Assembly (NCBI GenBank): GCA_028658405.1
Contig: JAKOGY010000005.1
Location: 1-53,620 of the forward strand
From: Dolichospermum sp. ST_sed8
Lineage (GTDB): Bacteria; Cyanobacteriota; Cyanobacteriia; Cyanobacteriales; Nostocaceae
DNA length: 53,620 bases
Reading direction: 5' to 3'
Shown here: positions 16,688 through 24,928 of the stretch, piece by piece
Position numbering within the stretch: the first letter of the stretch is position 1
How the letters are laid out: the number at the start of each line of letters is the position of its first letter
Made by a program: the position numbers and the translations under genes
Notes under the pieces: model-generated
What the model was told of the DNA's origin: nothing
The model's database searches: none
The model's input: only the letters and a program-made list of their open reading frames with translations

Positions 16688-18721
16688 ATGACCAATCACC
16701 AATCTATTAAACGCTTACCCAATCAACGTTGGCAAATTGCAGCAACAAATCTAGATGCCTGTTTAACATTAGCAAATTTAATCAAGATTTCCCCCATTAT
16801 CAGCCAATTGTTAATTAATCGGGGCATGAAAACCCCAGAAGATGCCAAGATATTTTTAGATCCTGAATCTCTGAATTTACCTTCTCCCCTAGAAGAATTT
16901 CCTGATTTAGCTGCTAGTGTGGAATTATTAGAAATTGCGATCGCTAATAAAGATAAAATTGCTATCTGTGGAGATTATGATGCAGATGGTATGACTAGCA
17001 CCGCATTACTACTTCGCAGTCTTCGCGCTTTAGGTGCTGATGTTGATTATGCTATTCCTAGTCGAATGCACGATGGTTATGGCATCAATAACCGCATTGT
17101 TGAAGAATTTCACAATGAAGGGGTGAAACTGATTCTCACTGTAGATAACGGAATTTCTGCTGTTGAACCAATTACCAAAGCTAGAGAATTGGGTTTAAAA
17201 GTTATCATCACAGATCATCATGATATTCCCCAAATATTACCCCCAGCTAACGCAATTCTCAACCCCAAACTAATAGCTGAATCTTCTCCCTATCGGGGTG
17301 TAGCTGGTGTGGGTGTGGCTTATATCTTAGCGGTTTGTTTAGCACAACAGTTAGGGGAACTTAAAGGTTTAGTTCAGCCGCTGTTAGCTTTATTTACTTT
17401 AGGAACTATTGCCGATTTAGCACCTTTAACTGGTGTGAATCGTCGCTGGGTAAAACGGGGTTTAAATATATTACCAAAATCTACTTTACCAGGTGTTCAA
17501 GCATTAATTCAAATTGCTGGAGTTCAAGCTAGTGAAGGGGAAAAAACTCAAAGTTCCAAATCTTTAAAACCCGAAGATATTGGTTTTCGCTTGGGACCGC
17601 GAATTAATGCTATAGGTAGAATTGGTGATCCACAAATTGTGATAGATTTGCTCACAACTGATGATTTTGGAGTAGCACTAGCTAAAGCTATCCAGTGTGA
17701 ACAAACTAATGCTCAACGTCAACAAATGTGTGAGGAAATTGAAAAAGAAGCAATTGATCTTGTTGAAGATTTATATGTAAACTCTTTACAAAAAGACCGA
17801 GTATTAGTTGTTATCAAAGATAATTGGCATCATGGTGTAATTGGTATTGTTGCTTCCCGCTTATTAGAACGTTACGGTGTGCCTGTTTTTATTGGTACTT
17901 ATGAAGACGAAACGATAATTCGGGGTTCAGCGCGGGGAATTCCTGAATTTAATATATTTGCGGCTTTAGATGCTTGTCGGGATTTATTAGGTAAATTTGG
18001 AGGACACAAAGCTGCGGGGGGATTCTCTTTCCCATCAAAAAACTTACCAGCGTTGCGGTTGCGGTTATCTGAATTTGCAAATCAGTGTTTAGAACTGCAA
18101 CACCTTAAACCTCTTTTAAAAATTGATACTCAAATTAATATTCATGACATTAATCAGGATCTTTTCCAACAGTTAAATATTCTTCACCCCTGCGGTATTG
18201 ATAATTCAGATCCCATTTTTTGGACTCCTAATATTCAAGTGATTGAACAGAAAATTGTTGGTAAAGGTCACATTAAATTAACTGTATCCCAAACTATAGA
18301 CAATCAGCGTCAGGAAATTAAAGGGATAGCATGGCGTTGGGGTGATTATTTTCCCTTACCATCAAGATTAGATATTGCGTATAAATTGCGGGAAAATAAC
18401 TTTAATGGCAAAACTACCATTGAAATGGAGTTAGTCGGTGCAAAATTACCAAATCACGTTGTTGAACTTTTCAGTAATTCATTAAAGACACCACGCGCTA
18501 GTTTTGAATACAAACAGCGTCAATATACTTGCGGAATCTATGAAAATGGTGTCAGTACGGAATTAAGAGTTAAAAATTCTGAAGGTAAAGTTTTAGTGAT
18601 GCGGCCAGAAGATAAATTTGGTCTGTTAGGTTTCAACCGTGAAAATGCTGAACAGATAAATTTATCTCAACCCATATATGAGGGAATTGTGCAAACTGCA
18701 ATTCAAGCCTTATCAAGTTAG
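16688..18721 (+). CDS. recJ: Single-stranded-DNA-specific exonuclease RecJ
   Basis: A 5'-3' single-strand DNA exonuclease of recombination and mismatch repair; 677 residues, cytoplasmic. DHH-family motifs are present in order: CGDYDADGMTS (about residue 95), VDNGISA (about 152), TDHHDIP (about 175) and TIADLAPL (about 240). The DHHA1 domain motif GGHKAAGGFSF lies near residue 437, and an OB-like C-terminal domain follows. All metal-binding residues appear intact. The gene begins just after the tandem repeat array, which may carry or separate its promoter. Confidence 0.95.
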   Translation: MTNHQSIKRLPNQRWQIAATNLDACLTLANLIKISPIISQLLINRGMKTPEDAKIFLDPESLNLPSPLEEFPDLAASVELLEIAIANKDKIAICGDYDADGMTSTALLLRSLRALGADVDYAIPSRMHDGYGINNRIVEEFHNEGVKLILTVDNGISAVEPITKARELGLKVIITDHHDIPQILPPANAILNPKLIAESSPYRGVAGVGVAYILAVCLAQQLGELKGLVQPLLALFTLGTIADLAPLTGVNRRWVKRGLNILPKSTLPGVQALIQIAGVQASEGEKTQSSKSLKPEDIGFRLGPRINAIGRIGDPQIVIDLLTTDDFGVALAKAIQCEQTNAQRQQMCEEIEKEAIDLVEDLYVNSLQKDRVLVVIKDNWHHGVIGIVASRLLERYGVPVFIGTYEDETIIRGSARGIPEFNIFAALDACRDLLGKFGGHKAAGGFSFPSKNLPALRLRLSEFANQCLELQHLKPLLKIDTQINIHDINQDLFQQLNILHPCGIDNSDPIFWTPNIQVIEQKIVGKGHIKLTVSQTIDNQRQEIKGIAWRWGDYFPLPSRLDIAYKLRENNFNGKTTIEMELVGAKLPNHVVELFSNSLKTPRASFEYKQRQYTCGIYENGVSTELRVKNSEGKVLVMRPEDKFGLLGFNRENAEQINLSQPIYEGIVQTAIQALSS

Positions 18722-18750
18722 ATACAGGGCGACTAGAAGTCACTACTACA

Positions 18751-18818
18751 CAAACAAAGTCCACCTGCGTGGACTAGTATAAATTTTAACCCACGCAGGT
18801 GGGTTTGGTCTGTGTAGG
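18751..18818. terminator. Palindromic repeat, possible bidirectional terminator
   Basis: Two facing stems, AGTCCACCTGCGTGGACT and AACCCACGCAGGTGGGTTT, whose sequences are also complementary to each other, giving a long imperfect palindrome. It lies between the convergent recJ and psb30 genes, where a shared terminator is expected. Confidence 0.6.
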
Positions 18819-18852
18819 TGTGAATTATATTCGCCCACTACTACTACCCAAT

Positions 18853-18972
18853 TTACAGGTTGCCGTTGCGAAATGCTAGAACGAAGATTACTATAGGGCC
18901 TGAAACCACAATTAGTCCCACACAAGTCAACTGTAAGACAACTTCCCAATTGATGTTAGCTAAAATGTCCAT
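18853..18972 (-). CDS. psb30: Photosystem II protein Psb30 (Ycf12)
   Basis: A 39-residue one-helix membrane protein, MDILANINWEVVLQLTCVG to LAFRNGNL, matching Psb30/Ycf12, a small peripheral subunit of photosystem II in the thylakoid membrane that stabilises the reaction centre. The membrane span is about residues 12-33. A strong ribosome binding site (GGAGG) lies 6 bases upstream of the ATG, confirming the start. The gene is easily missed because of its size. It stands alone, convergent with recJ. The call is specific because the N-terminus and the RNGNL ending are characteristic. Confidence 0.92.
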   Translation of the reverse strand: MDILANINWEVVLQLTCVGLIVVSGPIVIFVLAFRNGNL

Positions 18973-19139
18973 TTTTTCCTCCTAATGATTTTAATGGTTT
19001 AATAAAGATTTAATAATTCAATGGCAAAACCTGCAACTTATCATATCTGTTCGGGGGATCTAAAATTTAATTTAGTTCACAAAATTATAGAAAAAGTCAT
19101 AAAAAAGTAGAATAGCAGAAAGACTAGAGGGTAAAAAAT

Positions 19140-19490
19140 ATGGCTACTTGGCAATGTATCTCTAATTGTGGGGCGTGCTGTAACCTGACACCAGCAGATC
19201 GTCCCGATTTAGAAGAGTATCTTTCACCACCTGAATTAGAACTTTATCTCAGTATGGTAGGCGAGGGGGGATGGTGTGTGAATTATGACCAAACCACGCG
19301 GGAATGTAAAATTTACTCTACCCGTCCCCGTTTCTGTCGTGTGGAAACAGAGACTTTTGAGGAGATGTATGGAATTGAAGCGGAGGACGTAAACGATTTT
19401 GCTATTGATTGCTGTCGTCAGCAAATTGAGGGGGTTTATGGCGATCGCAGTTTGGAACAAATTCGCTTTGATCAAGCTGTGGGTTTTTGA
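19140..19490 (+). CDS. YkgJ family cysteine cluster protein
   Basis: A 116-residue soluble protein with the clustered cysteines of the YkgJ family: CISNCGACC (residues 6-14), then a Cys in GGWCVNY, one in RECKIYSTRPRFC, and DCC near residue 98. The family is predicted to bind a metal, zinc or an iron-sulphur centre; its exact role is not known. A clear promoter was not identified. The last 48 bp of the gene (19441-19488) are repeated with five mismatches at 21725-21772, beyond a two-gene defence-like cassette. Confidence 0.88.
   Translation: MATWQCISNCGACCNLTPADRPDLEEYLSPPELELYLSMVGEGGWCVNYDQTTRECKIYSTRPRFCRVETETFEEMYGIEAEDVNDFAIDCCRQQIEGVYGDRSLEQIRFDQAVGF
19441..19488 (+). repeat. Direct repeat A: 3' end of the YkgJ gene
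   Basis: The segment from GCGATCGCAGTTT to CTGTGGGTTTTT at the end of the YkgJ gene. It matches 21725-21772 in the same orientation at 43 of 48 positions. The two copies bracket the ATPase/TOPRIM-like cassette. Confidence 0.85.
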
Positions 19491-19579
19491 TTTAATTCAA
19501 ACAGGTATTCTCTCATTGTGTTTTTGAGCGCAGTAATCAATGGGAGATTCATCTTCATGTACCTAAATTTTGCTACTGC

Positions 19580-20311
19580 TTACAAAGTTTCTATGCGATC
19601 CCATATATCTAACAATAATTTCAAGCTAGATAAATGATTCATTGATTCGCATCGCTTTTTTAACGCATCTAGATACTTTTTACCCTCTACAACCTTTGGA
19701 TCTTTTTTACTGTAGGACAAACCAAATTGTTGGAGATATTCTTTTAGATAACGTTCATGAAATTTCGCTTTTGTCCTAAAAATATATCCAGGTGGACATG
19801 AAGATATTTCTTCAGGATCATTGACCAAAATATCGTAATATGCCTGAAAATCCGATAAAATTTTAGAACTTCCAAGTGAACTATATTCGTTAGGAATTTC
19901 TGCATTACCCAATGCCCATGTTTCAATACAGCAATGCTGAATTATTATATGAATTTCTGTTTTTGAACTATCTATATTGTAGCCTGATTTTAAAACATCA
20001 AGTTTATTTTTAACTTCATTAAAACGATCAATATAAGAATTTTCCTCTGAGTCAATACATATAAAAAAATGATTTACATTGCCAAATTTTTCTATATCCA
20101 TTAGACAAGCCTCAAGTCGAGAAACTCCTGGATATTGCTTAGGTTTACTAACCATATTTGGATAACCGTCACCTGCGATAATACGACAAGTATTGATTAT
20201 CATATCTTCAGGACGGACAACAAAAGTTAAGCTAGGAAATAAATGTTTTAACCATGCTTTATATACCTTTGGTTCAGTCTTTCCCCCCTCTACTAAAAAT
20301 AAAAGATTCAC
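19580..20311 (-). CDS. TOPRIM-like protein (RloB/DUF4276/AriB-like), partner of AAA ATPase
   Basis: A 243-residue protein starting at GTG. The N-terminus LLFLVEGGKTEPKVYKAWL has the TOPRIM-like Glu and glycine turn; an acidic strand FICIDSEE (about residue 85) fits the second TOPRIM metal site. In RloB, AbiL and PARIS (AriB) systems, such proteins act with an SMC/ABC-like ATPase and probably cut nucleic acid after phage sensing. The start codon overlaps the ATPase stop codon as GTGA, indicating translational coupling. The exact family cannot be fixed by eye. Confidence 0.7.
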   Translation of the reverse strand: MNLLFLVEGGKTEPKVYKAWLKHLFPSLTFVVRPEDMIINTCRIIAGDGYPNMVSKPKQYPGVSRLEACLMDIEKFGNVNHFFICIDSEENSYIDRFNEVKNKLDVLKSGYNIDSSKTEIHIIIQHCCIETWALGNAEIPNEYSSLGSSKILSDFQAYYDILVNDPEEISSCPPGYIFRTKAKFHERYLKEYLQQFGLSYSKKDPKVVEGKKYLDALKKRCESMNHLSSLKLLLDIWDRIETL

Positions 20312-21489
20312 TCAAATACTTCCTCACTATCAAGTAAATTAACTAATTGAGTAAACTTATCCAAACTAGAAGCTGTGTTAAGTTCTGGAATATTTAAAGA
20401 TTTTCTAACTCTGACTTTGTTTCCATATTTACTCACTATCTGCCAAGTTTCCCAAGGAATATTATTGATAATATATGGATGATGGCTAGTAAGTATAAAC
20501 TGTACATCTGGGGATTTATCAAGGATAAAGTCTGTTAGTTCAGACATACAGTTAATTCCTAAACTGTTCTCAAATTCATCAATTAAAATCACGGATTCTT
20601 CAGGAGCAGCAGTTACTTCAACCAAAAAAATTAAAGTACGAAACATCCCCGATGAAATTTGCTGTTGAGGAATCCAGTTTTCTAAACCATTCTCTTGAAT
20701 TTCAAAGACTAGCAAAAAATCAACATCTGGATTTCTCTCTCTACTAACTCTCACATCTTTCACTTCTGGAAAAACATCAATGTAAAGCTCTTTAATTTCA
20801 TTAAAAATTTCAGGAAAAAATTTCTGCAAATAAAAAGCCTTTATAACTGATGGAGTACCAGTATAATATTGTACAAAAAGTTTTTTATTGAAACGCTTTA
20901 AAATATTTTTATTATAAAGTTCTTCCAGTTTATTAAACACTGTAGTAAGTCTATGATCAGCGTCAACTGTAAATATATATTTCTGGCTCTGAGCAGTTTC
21001 AAAGTTAAATATTAATCGCCCAAATGCTTCAACTACTGGAATAATCAAATCTTCTTCTGAAAGAAGAGTAATTGCACTTTCAGTTCTTTTAAATTTAGGC
21101 AAATCTTTGTTATTGAATTTTGAATCTGAATCATTGCGGAGAAATATCTCCAGTTCATAATCATCATCATATCGAACTAATTTTTCATAAACAATCTCGG
21201 TCTGTTCTGACTCATTTACATTTAGAATAATTTCTTCGTCTTTGAGTGAGGAACTTTTTAACTCCCACCTATAATTTTGTCCTAAATGAGAGAAATTAAT
21301 ACTCCATTCCAAATCATCTAAATTGCGATTTCTACCTTTTGCAACATCACAAATTAAGTCAAGTGCCTTTAAAATTCTTGTCTTTCCAACGCCAGAACCA
21401 CCGACAAGTAAATTTAGATTCTCAAATTTAACTTCCTCAATATGCCAATTTTGCTTATTGTTACTGAATTTAAAACTCTGTATTTTCAT
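20308..21489 (-). CDS. AAA15/OLD-like ABC ATPase, defence-type
   Basis: About 393 residues from the ATG giving MKIQSFKFSNNKQNW, the usual start of this family; a longer frame opens at 21546. Walker A is GGSGVGKTR (about residues 26-34), Walker B is VILIDEFEN (about 297) with a signature-like QQISSGMFRT upstream, and the switch histidine is in TSHHPY (about 333). The family includes the ATPases of PARIS (AriA), AbiL and RloA. These sense infection and control an attached effector. Here the effector is the TOPRIM-like protein, encoded with a 4-bp overlap. The role is inferred from this pairing. Confidence 0.8.
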   Translation of the reverse strand: MKIQSFKFSNNKQNWHIEEVKFENLNLLVGGSGVGKTRILKALDLICDVAKGRNRNLDDLEWSINFSHLGQNYRWELKSSSLKDEEIILNVNESEQTEIVYEKLVRYDDDYELEIFLRNDSDSKFNNKDLPKFKRTESAITLLSEEDLIIPVVEAFGRLIFNFETAQSQKYIFTVDADHRLTTVFNKLEELYNKNILKRFNKKLFVQYYTGTPSVIKAFYLQKFFPEIFNEIKELYIDVFPEVKDVRVSRERNPDVDFLLVFEIQENGLENWIPQQQISSGMFRTLIFLVEVTAAPEESVILIDEFENSLGINCMSELTDFILDKSPDVQFILTSHHPYIINNIPWETWQIVSKYGNKVRVRKSLNIPELNTASSLDKFTQLVNLLDSEEVFE

Positions 21490-21546
21490 ATTTCTTACTT
21501 TTCTTAACAAGCAATTATATAGAGAATCTAAAAGAACTTCTGACAT

Positions 21547-21855
21547 GAATATCTTCCATTCACTCTATATCGGGTTATTTTAGCATTCAAAGTTGTGATC
21601 AGAGATTTTGTTTTAGATTACTTTTTAATATCATTAATTAAGCGCATATTCTCATCAACAATCTTTATATGAAAAATAAATACTACTAGTTGCGTGATAT
21701 TGTTTATTAACGAGTACAAGCAGAGCGATCGCAGTTTAGAACAAATCCTTTTTAATCAAGCTGTGGGTTTTTAATTCACTAAAGTTGCAATTTATGACAA
21801 CAATATGAGAAAATAATAAAAATATGAAAACAACTTAGAGACAAAACTAACACCT
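21547..21855. other. Intergenic region with duplicated YkgJ gene end
   Basis: Holds a 48-bp near copy of the end of the YkgJ gene (21725-21772), still in frame to a stop codon. The rest is AT-rich and has no recognised gene; the promoters of the ATPase gene (minus) and the exporter gene (plus) should lie here. Confidence 0.6.
21725..21772 (+). repeat. Direct repeat B: detached copy of the YkgJ 3' end
   Basis: GCGATCGCAGTTTAGAAC to CTGTGGGTTTTT, 43 of 48 identical with 19441-19488. In the corresponding frame it still encodes DRSLEQILFNQAVGF followed by a stop, without the rest of the gene. Confidence 0.85.
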
Positions 21856-22227
21856 GTGAAACTTGATACTCCACCTGTCAGCGTTTCTGACTTGTCTGCA
21901 ACTGAAACCGATTTAAATCAACCTATAGTTAAGGATAAACCCCAAGAATCCGTATTTATGGTCTTTGGGACAACTTTTATTACTATTTTTCTGGCAGAAA
22001 TTGGTGATAAAACCCAACTTTCTACCCTGTTAATGAGTGCAGAATCCCATGCCCCTTGGGTGGTTTTTGCTGGTTCAGGAGCAGCATTAATTACTACGAG
22101 CTTACTGGGAGTATTGTTAGGTGGTTGGATATCCACAAAACTCAGCCCTAAAACCGTCGAGAAATCAGCCGGGGTCATGTTGCTGCTAATTTCGCTGATG
22201 TTGGTATGGGATGTGATTCAAGGTTAA
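21856..22227 (+). CDS. GDT1/TMEM165 family exporter, subunit 1
   Basis: A 123-residue membrane protein starting at GTG, with a hydrophilic leader of about 33 residues and then three membrane helices. It carries one signature motif of the UPF0016/GDT1 family, AEIGDKTQLS (about residue 48). Family proteins export Mn2+ or Ca2+ in exchange for protons; in cyanobacteria the family includes the manganese exporter Mnx. A full transporter needs two such halves; the second is encoded by the next gene. Substrate is inferred from the family. Confidence 0.85.
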   Translation: MKLDTPPVSVSDLSATETDLNQPIVKDKPQESVFMVFGTTFITIFLAEIGDKTQLSTLLMSAESHAPWVVFAGSGAALITTSLLGVLLGGWISTKLSPKTVEKSAGVMLLLISLMLVWDVIQG

Positions 22228-22256
22228 TACTTTTAAATATTTGGAACTGGGGAATT

Positions 22257-22538
22257 ATGGACTGGCATCTTTTAGGACTAAGTTTTGTCACCGTATTTTT
22301 ATCAGAATTGGGTGATAAAAGTCAATTAGCAGCGATCGCTCTTTCTGGGAGGGGACAATCTCGAAAGGCAGTATTTTTTGGTACAGCCGGAGCATTATTA
22401 TTAACCAGTCTCCTGGGTGCATTAGCTGGTGGTGCAGTATCGCAATTTTTACCTACAAGAATTTTAAAAGCGATCGCTGCTGTGGGTTTTGCCATCCTGG
22501 CTATTCGTCTCTTATTACCCAACAGTGACGAAGAATAA
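22257..22538 (+). CDS. GDT1/TMEM165 family exporter, subunit 2
   Basis: A 93-residue membrane protein from the ATG giving MDWHLLGLSFVTVF. A ribosome binding site (GGGGAA) 5 bases upstream favours this over a start at 22206. It has three helices and the second family motif SELGDKSQLA (about residue 16). It starts 29 bp after subunit 1, so the two are an operon and probably form a heteromeric cation/proton exporter. Elsewhere the halves are fused in one protein of about 200 residues. Confidence 0.85.
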   Translation: MDWHLLGLSFVTVFLSELGDKSQLAAIALSGRGQSRKAVFFGTAGALLLTSLLGALAGGAVSQFLPTRILKAIAAVGFAILAIRLLLPNSDEE

Positions 22539-22572
22539 GAGACAGCAAACAACCGAAAATTAGATCAATTAT

Positions 22573-23754
22573 CTATGATGACATAAGACTAATTTCACAA
22601 GAGATTGATTGATGAAATGAGGCAATTGATACAGGACAACTCGTGGAGGGATCCCACAAAATAAATTGGAAACAATCAGGAATATCTGCCATTTTCAACT
22701 TTTTTGAATCCGTCAGTAAATGAATATTTTGATTGTGGCAAGCTTCCAGATTGTAATTAGGTATTCTTTCAGAAAGATGGTGGATATTGTGGTAGCCTAT
22801 ATCTGCTGAAAACCATTTCAAAACTGTAGGCAATTCTAAGTAACTACTGCCTTTTAATGCTCCTAGCGTATAATCCCAGCCTTCGGTTTTATGGGCGTAA
22901 GATCCCTCAAAGTTGTGTTGGACAAAGAAAACACAGATGAAAATTGCTGCTGCAAAGGTGAGGGTAATTGAGTAAATGCTCAAGAAGAATCCAAATCCTA
23001 GTAAATAACCCAGATAAATCCAACTACTAACTACACAAATATTGTTGAAAAGGAGATCAAAAAATTCCCCCGTTGTGTACCAATTTTTAGATTTATAAGA
23101 GTAAATGATTTTCTTGATATCCATACTTGGATCTTCTTGTATGCAATTCAGTAAATGACCTATAAAACCATATAATCCGGCGATTAGTGCTAGTCTTGGC
23201 TTAATTGCTAGGTAGAAAAAACCGCCCGGAAAAAGCATAAGTGGATGCCTTAGCAATTCATACCGCTTTTGGGCAGCAGGACTAAGTTTACTAAATTCTT
23301 CCGTGGAGACTAATGCAACTGGCCCTCGATATTTTTCCCAATCACCATTTGTTTTATGATGATAGGCATGACCTCTTGACCAAGGATATTGAGGGATTCC
23401 ATTCATTACTCCCAAAATAAATCCTACGACTCTATTTACCCGTTTCGATCTAAAGAGTGAATAATGCCCACAATCGTGCATTAAAGAAAAACAACGTAGT
23501 GAAAACAGTGTGATCATCACCATGATCGGTGGCAGCAAATAAAAGGAAACTTTTGCTGCTTTTACTGCTAAAATCCATAACAGAATATAAGGAATAACTG
23601 TATTTAGGATTTGATACGTGGCACGTAAGTCGTTGCTCTTCATGTAGGGAGCTAAGACAAAATCTGACTTTTTAACCATTATGGAAGTCTCTAACTGCAT
23701 AGTGATCGCCACGCTCTCTTCGAGACCCTCCGTAAACGCTGTAGGAATTGCCAA
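22573..23754 (-). CDS. Fatty acid desaturase family membrane protein
   Basis: A di-iron membrane oxygenase of up to 393 residues; the true start may be one of the ATGs at 23700 or 23679, because the leader is not conserved in character. The three histidine boxes are HDCGH (about residue 90), HAYHH (about 127) and HNIHH (about 319). They are spaced around four or more membrane helices as in acyl-lipid desaturases. The second and third boxes differ from classical DesA (HNHHH, HIPHH), so the substrate and double-bond position cannot be stated. It is convergent with the exporter operon, with 34 bp between the genes. Confidence 0.85.
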   Translation of the reverse strand: MAIPTAFTEGLEESVAITMQLETSIMVKKSDFVLAPYMKSNDLRATYQILNTVIPYILLWILAVKAAKVSFYLLPPIMVMITLFSLRCFSLMHDCGHYSLFRSKRVNRVVGFILGVMNGIPQYPWSRGHAYHHKTNGDWEKYRGPVALVSTEEFSKLSPAAQKRYELLRHPLMLFPGGFFYLAIKPRLALIAGLYGFIGHLLNCIQEDPSMDIKKIIYSYKSKNWYTTGEFFDLLFNNICVVSSWIYLGYLLGFGFFLSIYSITLTFAAAIFICVFFVQHNFEGSYAHKTEGWDYTLGALKGSSYLELPTVLKWFSADIGYHNIHHLSERIPNYNLEACHNQNIHLLTDSKKLKMADIPDCFQFILWDPSTSCPVSIASFHQSISCEISLMSS

Positions 23755-23934
23755 AAGCTTAAAGAATATTAATGTTTATGTTTAATATTGTAACCTTTTT
23801 TTTGTCAATTTTATTGAAATCATCAGGTATAATATTTTACGAAGAGTAAGTCATAAAATAAATTATCCTGTCTTGTCATGATGTATCTCTTCGGTCAACT
23901 TCGTGAACGCGGAGCATGGCTTTAGCCATCCAAT

Positions 23935-23999
23935 CTTGTGGGATGGGCATCTGGTTCCCTCCTGATATTATTAGCGGGGCCAGATGCCTGCTCCACAAG
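23935..23999. repeat. Palindromic REP-like repeat
   Basis: Inverted repeat: CTTGTGGGATGGGCATCTGG at 23935-23954 and CCAGATGCCTGCTCCACAAG at 23980-23999, separated by 25 bp. It is typical of palindromic intergenic repeats in cyanobacteria. It lies between the desaturase start and the end of the next minus-strand gene. Confidence 0.75.
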
Positions 24000-24046
24000 A
24001 AATTTTGGGATATTTTTTTATTTGGAAGTCTCTTAGGTTCTAAAAA

Positions 24047-24532
24047 TTAAGCTTCTCGCCAGCACCAGTTTAAAAGAATACCTCCTGCTAATACTTTTAA
24101 GGCTTCTAACAAAAAATAACCGCTGTGTAGTAAGTTCATTGTTGCTGGAACTGGATGACTAGTGAGTAAGCTGAAATTACTTCCTAAAGCGCACATTTGG
24201 GGAGTTAACAAATAAGTATCTAGTAATGCTACTGTTAACAAAATTCCAGATAAAGCAATACTACCCAAACGCCAATTAGATTTAGTTTTGCTAACAGCCA
24301 GTACAGCAGTTAAAACCACAGCAGCAGACAATAATTCTAGACGATTAAAAGTCCAGAAAACAGCATAACCTACTGTGGAAAAATTAGCTTCGTTCATCAT
24401 GCCAGCAAAATATAGACTAGGCATAATTACCCAATCTAAAGATAGACTAGCACTGAGCCAGAAGCCCAAAGTCAACATAATAGCTGTTTGCCAAGTTGAC
24501 CGTTTAAATTCAATGTTAGAAATACTGTTCAT
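24047..24532 (-). CDS. Conserved membrane protein (DUF4149-like)
   Basis: A 161-residue protein with four predicted membrane helices: about residues 17-35, 55-80, 88-110 and 135-156. Charged and polar residues such as RLELLSA and the HSGYFLLEALK segment lie between or at the ends of helices. The arrangement fits the DUF4149/TMEM205-like group common in cyanobacteria, without known function. No neighbouring gene suggests a role. Confidence 0.55.
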   Translation of the reverse strand: MNSISNIEFKRSTWQTAIMLTLGFWLSASLSLDWVIMPSLYFAGMMNEANFSTVGYAVFWTFNRLELLSAAVVLTAVLAVSKTKSNWRLGSIALSGILLTVALLDTYLLTPQMCALGSNFSLLTSHPVPATMNLLHSGYFLLEALKVLAGGILLNWCWREA

Positions 24533-24928
24533 AAAAATAATTGCTTTGTTGTCTTCCTAGTGTCTAACTAAAACAATAATTTTGGCAACAAATATCAACT
24601 AACTGTTACAAACAAGAAAATATAGTTATTAAAGGGGTTTCAGATGGTTTTGTTAAAAAAAATAAAGTTTAATTAATAAATATTCACAAAGCTGAAGTTA
24701 TGCCAAAACAAGAACCTTAAAGTCATAGCTGAGATACCTAATCTGTTTGCACTAACGCAGCCTTAGTCCAGTGACCATGACTTATTGACCACGTCCTGGC
24801 TTGCAGTCTACAAAACTGAATGCCTCTGTGTCCAGAAAACTAGCGATCGCCATCTCAATTATAGATATCCAGAAACTTTCTAGGACAACACAGCACCAGT
24901 AAAACAACTCCACATTACCCAAAAATAC
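24533..24928. other. Intergenic region, no recognised element
   Basis: About 400 bp between two minus-strand genes. It contains a HIP1 site (GCGATCGC near 24843) but no gene, clear repeat or terminator that I can support. Confidence 0.5.

Noticed and set aside
18746-18949. A 67-codon frame on the minus strand overlapping psb30
   Set aside because: It covers a palindromic repeat and lies in a different frame from the well-supported Psb30 gene, which has a strong ribosome binding site.
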